Assembly (NCBI RefSeq): GCF_048263965.1
Contig: NZ_JBLXDO010000021.1
Location: 1 to 64,000, forward strand
DNA length: 64,000 bases
Direction: 5' to 3'
Source: Ferrimonas sp048263965
Lineage (GTDB): Bacteria > Pseudomonadota > Gammaproteobacteria > Enterobacterales > Shewanellaceae
Notes under the pieces: generated by a model
What the model saw: only the letters and a program-made list of their open reading frames with translations
Told to the model about the DNA's origin: nothing
The model's database searches: none
Translations under genes and position numbers: made by a program
Shown here: positions 26,542 to 34,447 of the stretch, one piece after another
How the letters are laid out: every line of letters begins with the position of its first letter
Numbering within the stretch: position 1 is the first letter of the stretch

Positions 26542-26650
26542 TAACTTATCGCCCTTCAAAAGATGGGTGTCTCGATAGTGTTTGCGCGCTATGTAGGGGC
26601 TAAAGGGGGTGAGCTTTTTATGTGAAGCCTCAGCAAGAGACGATAAGTTA
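26542..26650. repeat. Inverted repeats around a GGTGTC copy
   Basis: TAACTTATCG at 26542-26551 recurs as the reverse complement CGATAAGTTA at 26641-26650. Between them, 26560-26572 carries AAGATGGGTGTCT, the inverse of the tandem repeats at 25962-26009. The 110-base unit could be a small non-autonomous repeat element, but its edges are not defined. Confidence 0.45.
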
Positions 26651-26660
26651 GAGATAAAAG

Positions 26661-26683
26661 AAGAGCTCTCCGAGGAGAGCCTA
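26661..26683 (-). terminator. Possible terminator of the secreted protein gene
   Basis: GCTCTC at 26665-26670 pairs with GAGAGC at 26675-26680 around CGAG; on the minus strand a T-rich tail follows. It lies 13 bases past the stop codon. Confidence 0.5.
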
Positions 26684-26695
26684 ACTTAAAATTGA

Positions 26696-27778
26696 CTAGC
26701 AGCGAACGATAAAATTGGTCTCTGTGCATTTAGTCTCGTGATGTGCAGTTGAGCAAGAATATGCGGTTTTAACCTCTAGACACACACCACCACCTCCAAT
26801 GATACCGGCGCCAGTGCCGCTGCTACTGTCACTACCGTCGCCACCACCGGCTGAACCAGAACCCATTTCATTTGTGGCAGCCAGAGAATCGATAAAATCC
26901 TGTAAGCAGCCCGAGATGAGAGTATTTGTCAGGTTTACAGTACCTCCGGTGAACAGAAGGTTTACCTGGATTCCGTCAATAAAGGAAACGCCTTCAAGCA
27001 AGTCGTAGGATACTCTCAGTTGGGATGGGGAGGTTGTGCTAACTGTACCGCCATAACGTGCTTCAAATACAAGAACATTATCCATACTGTTGCCATATAC
27101 CTGGCTGACGTAGGTGCGCTCATTGTTGTGTTCGAGACTAATTTGAATCCCGACACCATCTTTTTGGATGGTCACTCCACCGCCAATAAAATTTGTGTCT
27201 GTGAAATAGTCTTTCCAACTGCTGTTACCCAGTTGATCTTGCAGAGCACGCGTAAAACCTTGGTGAATCTGAGATTGACTTCTCTGGTCTTTGAAGTAGC
27301 TCACGGGGTGGTTATCACAGCCGCCTGCATCAGTAGATGTGGCTGAGTATGGCTTTCTCAGAATGGATGACGTATTGAGTTTGTTGTATGAAAGAGAGTC
27401 AACAGCCTCTCTAAAGTCAGAGTCAAGGGAGTAAAAATCCTCCAATAATGCTTGCTCTTTCGATGACACATTGGCATTGGAGATGTCAACCTTGATGTCT
27501 GTAGAGTCGCCAGAGGTTCTCACATGAAATTTGTAAGCTGTGCGAGTGATGGGGTTGGCAACGATGATTGGTTTTTGGGTGGAGTCACAAACAAGGCTCG
27601 CACTACCAAACTCCATGGGAGAGCTGGGGTCTCCTTCCCAGCGACACTGGGGTGGGGGTGGGTATTTCTTTGCAATCTCTAGTGCTTTCGAGTAATCGCA
27701 GGTATCACAAGAATAGACCTCTATAGTGCTAGCCATAGAGGCAAAAGAAATTAGCAATGTTAATAGTAGAGTTCTCAT
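26696..27778 (-). CDS. AT-rich secreted protein, unknown function
   Basis: 360 residues. Signal peptide (1-17, 'LLISFASMAS'), an N-terminal domain with Cys pairs ('YSCDTCDYSK'), a beta-rich middle, then a Gly/Ser/Asp-rich linker (about 305-335) and a C-terminal tail with four Cys ('CLEVKTAYSCSTAHHETKC'). The signal peptide and Cys pairs suggest a periplasmic or surface protein stabilised by disulfides. Base composition is clearly more AT-rich than the neighbours, which points to horizontal origin. No family recognised. Confidence 0.72.
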   Translation of the reverse strand: MRTLLLTLLISFASMASTIEVYSCDTCDYSKALEIAKKYPPPPQCRWEGDPSSPMEFGSASLVCDSTQKPIIVANPITRTAYKFHVRTSGDSTDIKVDISNANVSSKEQALLEDFYSLDSDFREAVDSLSYNKLNTSSILRKPYSATSTDAGGCDNHPVSYFKDQRSQSQIHQGFTRALQDQLGNSSWKDYFTDTNFIGGGVTIQKDGVGIQISLEHNNERTYVSQVYGNSMDNVLVFEARYGGTVSTTSPSQLRVSYDLLEGVSFIDGIQVNLLFTGGTVNLTNTLISGCLQDFIDSLAATNEMGSGSAGGGDGSDSSSGTGAGIIGGGGVCLEVKTAYSCSTAHHETKCTETNFIVRC

Positions 27779-28125
27779 ATAAAAAAGTCCCTATTGCATG
27801 AAATTGTCTGCTTCCTTTCAGACTGAGAATCGAATTCGAGATTACTTAGGGCTTCTAAGAGCGTCAAGGAATGGGGCGTTCGCGTTTGTAATTTTGCATT
27901 GTGACCGAACTGTCGCATTGCTGTTTGTGGTTGTTTTTTTAAGCCACTTATCGCCGTAGCTATCTTTACGCGTAACGTGCGTTTGTTTAGCCAGGTATCG
28001 TTTTCGGCGAGGGTTGGATTTATGCACGGCCCGATGTTGAGTTCATCTTTGGTTATGGTTTAGGGCCTTACCAATCTCCTTTGTGCCTTTCGCTGAGTCG
28101 TGACCCTAAAAAATCTTTGGGCAGC
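27779..28125. other. Gene-free AT-rich stretch
   Basis: About 350 bases between the secreted-protein gene start and the rlmI terminator. It should hold the promoter of the secreted-protein gene. A 61-codon minus frame here (27842-28027, GTG start, Lys/Arg-rich) has no ribosome site or recognisable homology and is not called. Nothing else is seen. Confidence 0.5.
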
Positions 28126-28150
28126 AAAAAGGGGCCATTCGGCCCCTTTG
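28126..28150 (-). terminator. Rho-independent terminator of rlmI
   Basis: AAAGGGGCC/GGCCCCTTT with loop ATTC; on the minus strand a T run follows. It starts 22 bases past the rlmI stop. Confidence 0.88.
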
Positions 28151-28171
28151 TCATTTCACAACTCAGTCTGC

Positions 28172-29374
28172 TTACCAGATGCGCAGGGCTAGGCCCTTCA
28201 GGTAGAAGCCTTCGGGGAAGCCGCTGCCGATGGGGTGATCGGGAGACTGGCTGAGGCGCTCCAGGATCTGGGCGTCACGGCCGGCATCAACGGCGGCGTC
28301 GGCCACGATCTTCTGGAACAGGCTGGCGTCCATCAGGCCGGAGCAGGAGTAAGTCAGCAGAGTGCCGCCTGGCTTGAGGATCTGCATCGCCACCATGTTG
28401 ATGTCTTTGTAGCCGCGGCAAGCGCCAGGCAGTTGTGCCTTGTTGTCGGCAAACTTGGGCGGGTCCAGGATGATCACATCGAAGGTGCGCCCCTGCTCGC
28501 GGTATTCCCGCAGCAGCTTGAACACATCCGCTTCCACGAACTCGGCGCGGCTCAGATCCAGGTTGTTGATCTCGGCGTTCTGCTTGGCCAGGGCCAGCGC
28601 CGGGGCGGAAACGTCGGCGTTCACCACCTTGGCGGCACCGGCTTTCAGGGCGTAGGTGCCAAAGCCACCGGTGTAGCTGAAGCAGTTCAGTACTTCCTGG
28701 TCCTTGGCGTAGCGGCTGGAGGCCAGGCGGTTGTCGCGCTGATCCAGGTAGTAGCCGGTTTTGTGGCCGGTGATTACGTTCACCAGCAGCTTCAGGCCGT
28801 TCTCTTCGATGGTCATTGGCTGTTCTGGCAGTTCGCCCTTGAGCAGGCCTGAGGTGGGCTTGAGGCCCTCCTTCTTACGCACGTCCACATCGGAGCGTTC
28901 GTAGATGGCGCACTGGGGATAGAGCTCGGACAGTACCTCGACCAGGGTGTCACGCCAGGCATCGGCGCCGGCGGAGAGCAACTGGCACACCAGGACGTCG
29001 TTGAATCGGTCGATGGTGATGCCGGGCAGGCCATCGGACTCGGCGGCCACCAGGCGGTAGCCTGTGTAGGAACCGGCATTGGGCAGGGCATCACGGCCCG
29101 CCTGGGCACGCTGAATGCGGCGACGCAGCAGGTCGGCGTCAACGGCTTCATCCTGGTTGAAGGTCCATACCCGAACCCGGATCTGGGACTGGGGAGAGTA
29201 GGCGCCGCGGCCCAACCAGCGACCGTCGTGGGCGAAGACCTCTACGGTGTCACCCAGACCGGGCTTTCCGTCGACTCTCTTAATCCCCTTGGAGAACACC
29301 CAGGGGTGGCGGCGTAGCAGGGATTTTTCCCGGCCTTTTACCAGAACAACGCTGTTTTGCATCACTTTGTCCAA
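28172..29374 (-). CDS. rlmI: 23S rRNA (cytosine1962-C5)-methyltransferase RlmI
   Basis: 400 residues (E. coli RlmI 396). An N-terminal PUA domain ('RHPWVFSKGIKRV') is followed by an EEHEE region and a Rossmann methyltransferase domain with 'NCFSYTGGFGTYALKAGA' for SAM, 'IILDPPKFADNK' and the catalytic-Cys motif 'TYSCSGLMD'. It methylates C1962 of 23S rRNA. It is a single gene with its own terminator. Confidence 0.93.
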   Translation of the reverse strand: MDKVMQNSVVLVKGREKSLLRRHPWVFSKGIKRVDGKPGLGDTVEVFAHDGRWLGRGAYSPQSQIRVRVWTFNQDEAVDADLLRRRIQRAQAGRDALPNAGSYTGYRLVAAESDGLPGITIDRFNDVLVCQLLSAGADAWRDTLVEVLSELYPQCAIYERSDVDVRKKEGLKPTSGLLKGELPEQPMTIEENGLKLLVNVITGHKTGYYLDQRDNRLASSRYAKDQEVLNCFSYTGGFGTYALKAGAAKVVNADVSAPALALAKQNAEINNLDLSRAEFVEADVFKLLREYREQGRTFDVIILDPPKFADNKAQLPGACRGYKDINMVAMQILKPGGTLLTYSCSGLMDASLFQKIVADAAVDAGRDAQILERLSQSPDHPIGSGFPEGFYLKGLALRIW

Positions 29375-29420
29375 CTATTCGCAATTGGCGCGGATTGTAG
29401 GAGCTTGGGGCCGTTACGGC

Positions 29421-29450
29421 AAGGCCGAAGGTTGGGAAACCTTCGGCCTT
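29421..29450. terminator. Strong hairpin between dmeF and rlmI
   Basis: AAGGCCGAAGGTT at 29421-29433 pairs perfectly with AACCTTCGGCCTT at 29438-29450 around GGGA. There is no T run, so it may be an mRNA 3' structure of the minus-strand dmeF transcript. A second smaller hairpin (CTCAGG...CCTGAG) sits near 29472-29488. Confidence 0.6.
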
Positions 29451-29502
29451 GATGGGTAAGTCCTGTTTCTCTCAGGCGTAACCTGAGAGTGCGGGGCCTA
29501 TG

Positions 29503-30504
29503 TTAGCCCAGGCAGGGGGTATCGGTGCAGTGGTGCACCTCGACGGTTACGTGGGCCAGTTGAGGCACATCGGCCAGCAGATCCTTGTAGTAGGTGGGAT
29601 CCTTGGGGTGGTGAGTTACCAGGCTGACAATGGCGGCGCTGTGGTGGCCAGAGAGGCGCCACAGGTGCAGATCGGCAACCCGGTTATCGCAGTCGGCTTC
29701 GATGCGCGTCTTTACCTGCTCAGCCAGTTGGTCGTTAGGGCAGCGGTCCAGCAGGGTGGGGTAGGTATCCTTGATCAGGCCCCAGCCCCAGCGGGTGATG
29801 ATCACTGCACCGACGACTCCCATGATGGGGTCCAGGCCGGGCATGTCGAAGTAACGTGCGGCCAGCAGGGCGAAGATGGCGGTGAGCGAGGTCAGGGCGT
29901 CGGCAATCACATGCAGGTAGGCCGCATAGAGGTTGTGATCGTGGCTATGACCGTGGGAGTGGCCGTGATGATGACCATGGGAGTGGTCATGGTCATGATG
30001 ATGACCGTGGCTGTGCCCATGGCTGTGGCCGTGGTGATGGTGATGATCGTCCCCCTGATGCAGCAGGTAAGCGCATACTACGTTGATAACCAGGCCGACT
30101 ACGGCGACCACCAGGGCGTTGTTGTAATCGATGGCCACAGGCTCAATCAGGCGCCAGATGGACTCGATGGCCATCAGCATCGCCACCAGTACCAGGGCTA
30201 CGGCACTGGTGAAACCGGCCAGGATGTTCACCTTGCCGGAGCCGAAGCTGTATCTCGGGTCTTTGGCGGCCTTGCGGGCAAAGCTATAGGCAAACAGGGT
30301 CAGACCGAAGGCGGCGACGTGGGTGGCCATATGCCAACCGTCGGCCAGCAGGGCCATGGAGCCGGTGACGTAGCCGGTGACAATCTCTATCACCATCATG
30401 GCGGCGGTGATCAGTACCGCGTACAGAGTACGGCGTTCGTTCTTTTTCTGCTCAAGGGCGAAGCTGTGCTGGTGTTGCCAGCGCTCCAGAGAGTGACTGT
30501 GCAT
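29503..30504 (-). CDS. dmeF: CDF family Co(II)/Ni(II) efflux transporter DmeF
   Basis: 333 residues. Six membrane helices of the cation diffusion facilitator family with the H-x3-D metal motifs: 'ALLADGWHMATHVAAF' in helix II and 'AYLHVIADALTSL' in helix V. Between them a cytoplasmic loop has a long His-rich tract of repeated H-G-H-S/H-D-H units (about residues 150-190). DmeF-type CDF proteins export Co and Ni; Zn is possible. Single gene on the minus strand, divergent from cmoM. I see no metal riboswitch upstream. Confidence 0.88.
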   Translation of the reverse strand: MHSHSLERWQHQHSFALEQKKNERRTLYAVLITAAMMVIEIVTGYVTGSMALLADGWHMATHVAAFGLTLFAYSFARKAAKDPRYSFGSGKVNILAGFTSAVALVLVAMLMAIESIWRLIEPVAIDYNNALVVAVVGLVINVVCAYLLHQGDDHHHHHGHSHGHSHGHHHDHDHSHGHHHGHSHGHSHDHNLYAAYLHVIADALTSLTAIFALLAARYFDMPGLDPIMGVVGAVIITRWGWGLIKDTYPTLLDRCPNDQLAEQVKTRIEADCDNRVADLHLWRLSGHHSAAIVSLVTHHPKDPTYYKDLLADVPQLAHVTVEVHHCTDTPCLG

Positions 30505-30691
30505 GGTAGTAAGAATCAGTATTGTTATGGTTTCGCAATTTTAGAAGTTATCCAACGGAAAAAACATGCGCTCAATCATGTTATTAACCTTGTAATTTTT
30601 ACGGGATCTCATCAGAAGCTCTCCGTAGCGCTTTACAGCGGAGGATGCTTGGGGACAATAAGGGCCTCTGCCGGTAGGGAATGACAACTGA

Positions 30692-31465
30692 GTGACCGAC
30701 ATCAATTTTGACACCCGGGCATCCAAATTTGCCCGAAACATCTATAACAGCAGCAAAGGACGCATCCGAGAAGCGGTGCTGATGCGCGAGCTGACCGAAT
30801 TCATGCTGCCTGGCTTTCCCCAGGGAACCCCGGTGCTCGATGCCGGCGGTGGCCAGGGGCAGATAGCCCTGAAGCTGGCGGCGTTGGGCCACCCTATTAC
30901 CCTGTGTGACCTCTCCACTGACATGTTGGAATTGGCCCGTGAGAGTGCCCAAACTCAGGGGCTGGCCGAGCAACTTGAGCTGATCCATACGCCCATTCAG
31001 AACCTGGGCGAGCACCTGACGTCGCAGGTACCCATCATTTTGTGTCATGCGGTGATGGAGTGGCTGGCCGAACCCAAGGAGACTCTGCTGAGGCTGGTGG
31101 AGCACCTGGCCCCCGGAGGCTGCCTGTCGCTGATGTTCTTCAATTACCGGGGCATGGAGATCCACAACCTGATCTCAGGTAACTTCGATAATCTGGGCCA
31201 CACCATGGTCCATGGTAAGAAGAAGGTGAAGCTGGCCCCCAAGCATGGCTTTGACAATCAGCAGGTGATCGGCTGGCTGGAACAGGCGGGCCTGGTGCTC
31301 GAACGTCAGGTGGGGGTTCGGGTTATCCATGACTACCTGAGGGATAAATCGATGCAAGAGGGCAAATATGAGCAGTTGCTGGCCCTGGAGCTGGAGTACG
31401 CTGCGTTGCCTGTTTACCGGGATATGGGGCGTTACACCCACCTAATCCTGAGGCGCCCCGGATGA
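30692..31465 (+). CDS. cmoM: tRNA 5-carboxymethoxyuridine methyltransferase CmoM
   Basis: 257 residues with a GTG start at 30692 (family length about 260). The SAM-dependent methyltransferase core shows 'VLDAGGGQGQIALKLAALG', 'CHAVMEWLAEP' and 'LAPGGCLSLMFFNYRGMEI', matching E. coli CmoM (SmtA). It methylates cmo5U34 to mcmo5U in tRNAs. It stands alone, divergent from dmeF. Confidence 0.9.
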   Translation: MTDINFDTRASKFARNIYNSSKGRIREAVLMRELTEFMLPGFPQGTPVLDAGGGQGQIALKLAALGHPITLCDLSTDMLELARESAQTQGLAEQLELIHTPIQNLGEHLTSQVPIILCHAVMEWLAEPKETLLRLVEHLAPGGCLSLMFFNYRGMEIHNLISGNFDNLGHTMVHGKKKVKLAPKHGFDNQQVIGWLEQAGLVLERQVGVRVIHDYLRDKSMQEGKYEQLLALELEYAALPVYRDMGRYTHLILRRPG

Positions 31466-31558
31466 GGGCTGGATCGGAACTTCTTTCTTCTTTTTTGACA
31501 AAAGAGGGCTGAGAGTGCAATTTGTATCGCTAAATGTGAACAGTTCTCATCGGAGTGG

Positions 31559-32809
31559 GTGGTGAAAGAGAGACTACAGGCACTGGACCTGAGAGCCCTG
31601 CAGCCCAAGTGGCTAATGGCAGGCGCCCTGAGCATCGCAGTGTACGCCATGCTCCCCAGTTCCCAACCCAATCGAATACATTTCCCTGAGTTGGTGTCGA
31701 CCCCGGCACCAGAGCTGACCAGCCCCGCCAAGTTCGAGATCCCGGAAACCCTGAGCTATGTGGTGGCCAGCGGTGACAACCTCAGCGGCATCTTTTCCCT
31801 GATTGGCGTCAGCCAGCAGCAGATGGTGCAGGTGCTGGAAGCGGACTACTCGGTTCTGGCCCTGGACACCTTGCGCCCCGGCCACAGGTTGAACTTCTGG
31901 CTGGATGAGGCGGACAACAGCCTGCAAAAACTTGAGCTGGTGTTGAGCCCCGCCCACAAGGTGCGTTTTACCCTGGTGGCCCCCGGCAGTTTCGAGGTGG
32001 ACGATATCCTTATCGAGGGGCAGTGGAGGTCCAAAGCCTTTGAAGGTGAGGTGCACGGCAGTTTTGCCCGGGTCGCCACCCAGGCAGGCCTCAGCGCCAA
32101 TGACGTGGCCAATATCGAAAACCTGTTTGAGGATAAGGTCAACTTCCGTCGTGACCTGAGAGCCGGCGATCGTTTCGGTGTGGTGCGCAGCTCCCAGTTT
32201 GTGGATGACCAAGCCACGGGCGAACACGAAGTACTGGCGGTCAGTTTTGTGATGCGCGGGCGCGAAGTGAGCGCCTTCCGCCACAGTGACGGTCAGTTCT
32301 ACGATCAGGATGGCAACAGCCTGCAGCGTGCCTTTTTGGCCAAACCCTTCAATGGCAGGTATCGCATCAGCGACCACTTTAACCCCAGACGCAAACACCC
32401 GGTCACGGGTCGGGTGAAACCCCACAACGGCACAGACTGGGCTCTGCCCAGCGGTACGCCACTGCTGGCGGCCGGTGACGGGGTAGTGACCCGTGTGGAG
32501 AATCACCCCTATGCGGGCCGCTATGTGGTGATCGACCATGGTGGCCGTTACCGCACCCGCTACCTGCACATGTCGAAGATTAAGGTACGCAAAGGCCAGC
32601 GGGTCAGCCGAGGTCAGCGTATCGGCCTCTCCGGCGCCACCGGAAGGGTGACCGGTGCGCACCTGCACTACGAGTTCCACATCAATGGCCGCCCGGTGAA
32701 TGCCCTGAAGGCCGATATCCCCATGGCATCCTCTGTGCCAAAGAAACATCGCCAGGCGTTCTTTGCCAAGTCCCACGAATACCGCACCATGATGGGCATC
32801 GAAGGTTGA
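31559..32809 (+). CDS. mepM: Murein DD-endopeptidase MepM-type M23 metallopeptidase
   Basis: 416 residues. An N-terminal membrane anchor (about 19-33), an OapA/LysM-like region ('TLSYVVASGDNLSGIFSL'), a Csd3-type domain and a C-terminal LytM domain. The zinc motifs are complete: 'KPHNGTDWALPSG' (H-x3-D) and 'GAHLHYEFHING' (H-x-H). MepM cleaves D-Ala-mDAP crosslinks to let the cell wall grow. The start is GTG at 31559 with GGAG upstream. Note the contrast with the M23 protein at 13657-14472, which lacks H-x-H. Confidence 0.9.
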   Translation: MVKERLQALDLRALQPKWLMAGALSIAVYAMLPSSQPNRIHFPELVSTPAPELTSPAKFEIPETLSYVVASGDNLSGIFSLIGVSQQQMVQVLEADYSVLALDTLRPGHRLNFWLDEADNSLQKLELVLSPAHKVRFTLVAPGSFEVDDILIEGQWRSKAFEGEVHGSFARVATQAGLSANDVANIENLFEDKVNFRRDLRAGDRFGVVRSSQFVDDQATGEHEVLAVSFVMRGREVSAFRHSDGQFYDQDGNSLQRAFLAKPFNGRYRISDHFNPRRKHPVTGRVKPHNGTDWALPSGTPLLAAGDGVVTRVENHPYAGRYVVIDHGGRYRTRYLHMSKIKVRKGQRVSRGQRIGLSGATGRVTGAHLHYEFHINGRPVNALKADIPMASSVPKKHRQAFFAKSHEYRTMMGIEG

Positions 32810-32815
32810 CGCCTC

Positions 32816-32849
32816 GTCACCGGCCTGGGCATCCAGGCCGGTGACTTTT
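32816..32849 (+). terminator. Rho-independent terminator of mepM
   Basis: GTCACCGGCCTGG pairs with CCAGGCCGGTGAC around GCAT, followed by TTTT, directly after the mepM stop. Confidence 0.88.
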
Positions 32850-32971
32850 CCCCGCGGACGCTTCACTTGCTCTCTTCCGGAATAACCTGATTTTTATTGC
32901 CTTATCTCAATGGGTTTATCCCAGTTGCTGGCGTATTCTTTAATCAGGTCCCAGGGAAAAGGAGAGGCGAG

Positions 32972-33577
32972 ATGACCAGGCAACTCAAGGTGGTGGTGAC
33001 CGGCGGCCCCGGCGGAGGCAAGACCACGGCGCTGGATCTGTTTCGTCGGGAACTCAGTCATCAAATCGCCATCGTGCCGGAAGCGGCCACCCTGCTTTTC
33101 TCCAGCGGTGTCAGCCGAAGCAATGAGCCACCGGTGCTTAAAGAGATTCAGAAAACCATCTTTGCCCTGCAGAAGAACTTGGAGGCGATTCAGCAGCGGG
33201 CGCACCCGGACAGGTTATTGGTGTGCGATCGGGGCAGCCTTGATGGCCTGGCCTACTGGCCAGAGGAGGAAAGCGAGTTCTTTCAGGCCGTAGGTTCCTC
33301 CCTGGAGCAGGAGTTTGGCCAATACGATGCGGTGATCTTCTTCGAGTCTGCGGCCACCACCGGGCAGGATATCAGCAGCAACAACCCCACCCGTAATGAG
33401 TCCACCGAGCAGGCCGCCGCGCTGGACAATCGGCTTCAGGCCGTCTGGTCAAAACACCCCAATTATCACTTCGTCCCCAACTCCGAATCCTTCCTGAGGA
33501 AGATCCTGTTCGGCATCATGACCATCGAAAATGTGATCAATCAGCACCACAGGCGCGATAGCGATCAGAGCCGATAA
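32972..33577 (+). CDS. AAA family P-loop ATPase (AAA_28/NadR kinase-like)
   Basis: 201 residues from the ATG at 32972, which follows AAAAGGAGAGGCGAG; the open frame begins 75 bases earlier without a ribosome site. The Walker A motif 'VTGGPGGGKTTALD' is near residues 9-20, with 'IVPEAATLLFSSG' and 'LLVCDRGSLDGLAYW' as in the AAA_28 group of small nucleotide kinases. Substrate unknown. Single gene after the mepM terminator and convergent with the GNAT gene. Confidence 0.82.
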   Translation: MTRQLKVVVTGGPGGGKTTALDLFRRELSHQIAIVPEAATLLFSSGVSRSNEPPVLKEIQKTIFALQKNLEAIQQRAHPDRLLVCDRGSLDGLAYWPEEESEFFQAVGSSLEQEFGQYDAVIFFESAATTGQDISSNNPTRNESTEQAAALDNRLQAVWSKHPNYHFVPNSESFLRKILFGIMTIENVINQHHRRDSDQSR

Positions 33578-33618
33578 ACGGTTTTTCCCTCAGAGTAGGG
33601 CAGTTTGAACGATGGGGG

Positions 33619-34230
33619 TTACACCGCCTGGTGCATGGCCGCCATGGTGGTGCGGTAGCTGGTGCGGTTCTCGTCGCTGGGGGGCTGGCTGATGTCCAGG
33701 GTGACAGTGAACTCGCCCTCATCGAACAGCATCTCGCAGGGGTAACCCTGGTTTTTCAGCAGCCGAAGCATGGGGTGGTTCTCGCTGTGTACCAGGGCGA
33801 TCACCTGTTCGACGCCCCAGGCTTTGCCCGCCTGGAACAGGTCGGCCACCAGGGAGTTGCCGACGCCCTGATGCTGGTAGTGGTCGACCACCAGGCAGGA
33901 GAGCTCAGCGACTTTGGAGTGCTCTGTGGCCCGGATCAGCCTGCCAGCTGCGACGATGTTCTGGTTGGGCCCCTTGGTGACCACAAAGGCCAGGGTGGTG
34001 GCAAAGTCGACCGTGGTGTAGCGGGTCAGGGATTCCAGACTGGGGGCCTCGATCACCCGGAAGAAACGCATATACAGAGTTCGTTGGGACAGGGTGGGGA
34101 AGATGTCCAGAATCTCGTATTTGTCGTCAGGGCGTATGGCTCGGATAGCAACTTCGACTCCTTTATGGGTGTGCACCCGCTTGTAGTAGCGGCTGGCATC
34201 GTCGGCAGTCAGTATCTCGTCTGTCACCAT
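33619..34230 (-). CDS. GNAT family N-acetyltransferase
   Basis: 203 residues. After an N-terminal segment, the GNAT core has 'IRAIRPDDKYEILDIF', 'RTLYMRFFRV' and the acetyl-CoA loop 'VVDHYQHQGVGNSLVADLF'. It resembles the acetyltransferase domain of Pat-type protein acetylases, but without the acyl-CoA synthetase part. Substrate unknown. Confidence 0.82.
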   Translation of the reverse strand: MVTDEILTADDASRYYKRVHTHKGVEVAIRAIRPDDKYEILDIFPTLSQRTLYMRFFRVIEAPSLESLTRYTTVDFATTLAFVVTKGPNQNIVAAGRLIRATEHSKVAELSCLVVDHYQHQGVGNSLVADLFQAGKAWGVEQVIALVHSENHPMLRLLKNQGYPCEMLFDEGEFTVTLDISQPPSDENRTSYRTTMAAMHQAV

Positions 34231-34380
34231 AGGGTTGGCATTCCTACATCAGCTGGCGGAAGAGGGCTGGGCTCGTCAAAGGGTCAGACCTTTGTCGAAA
34301 TTGCGCACAGTTTACCAGTTTTGTTCTGGATAAGAATAGGGCAGATTTCAGACAGAAGGGAGTGCTGTAAGGAAATATGA

Positions 34381-34408
34381 ACGCGCCTCGCAAAAGTGCG
34401 AGGCGCGT
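34381..34408 (-). terminator. Hairpin downstream of the chemoreceptor gene
   Basis: ACGCGCCTCGCA pairs with TGCGAGGCGCGT around AAAG. On the minus strand, after the stem, the sequence reads TCATATTTCC, a weak T-rich tail. Confidence 0.65.
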
Positions 34409-34447
34409 GATATGACGCGAGCTGGATTCAGCCGCTCAAATTGTTGA

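Noticed and set aside
27842..28027. 61-codon minus-strand frame, Lys/Arg rich
   Set aside because: GTG start without a ribosome site, no domain or signal pattern; treated as chance in AT-rich DNA.
29935..30060. Repeated 6-9 base units that could look like a CRISPR or VNTR
   Set aside because: They encode the His-rich metal loop of DmeF in one frame and have no spacer structure. No CRISPR array was seen in the window.
30505..30691. Metal (NiCo or Mn) riboswitch before dmeF
   Set aside because: The gap shows no conserved riboswitch helices that I could identify.
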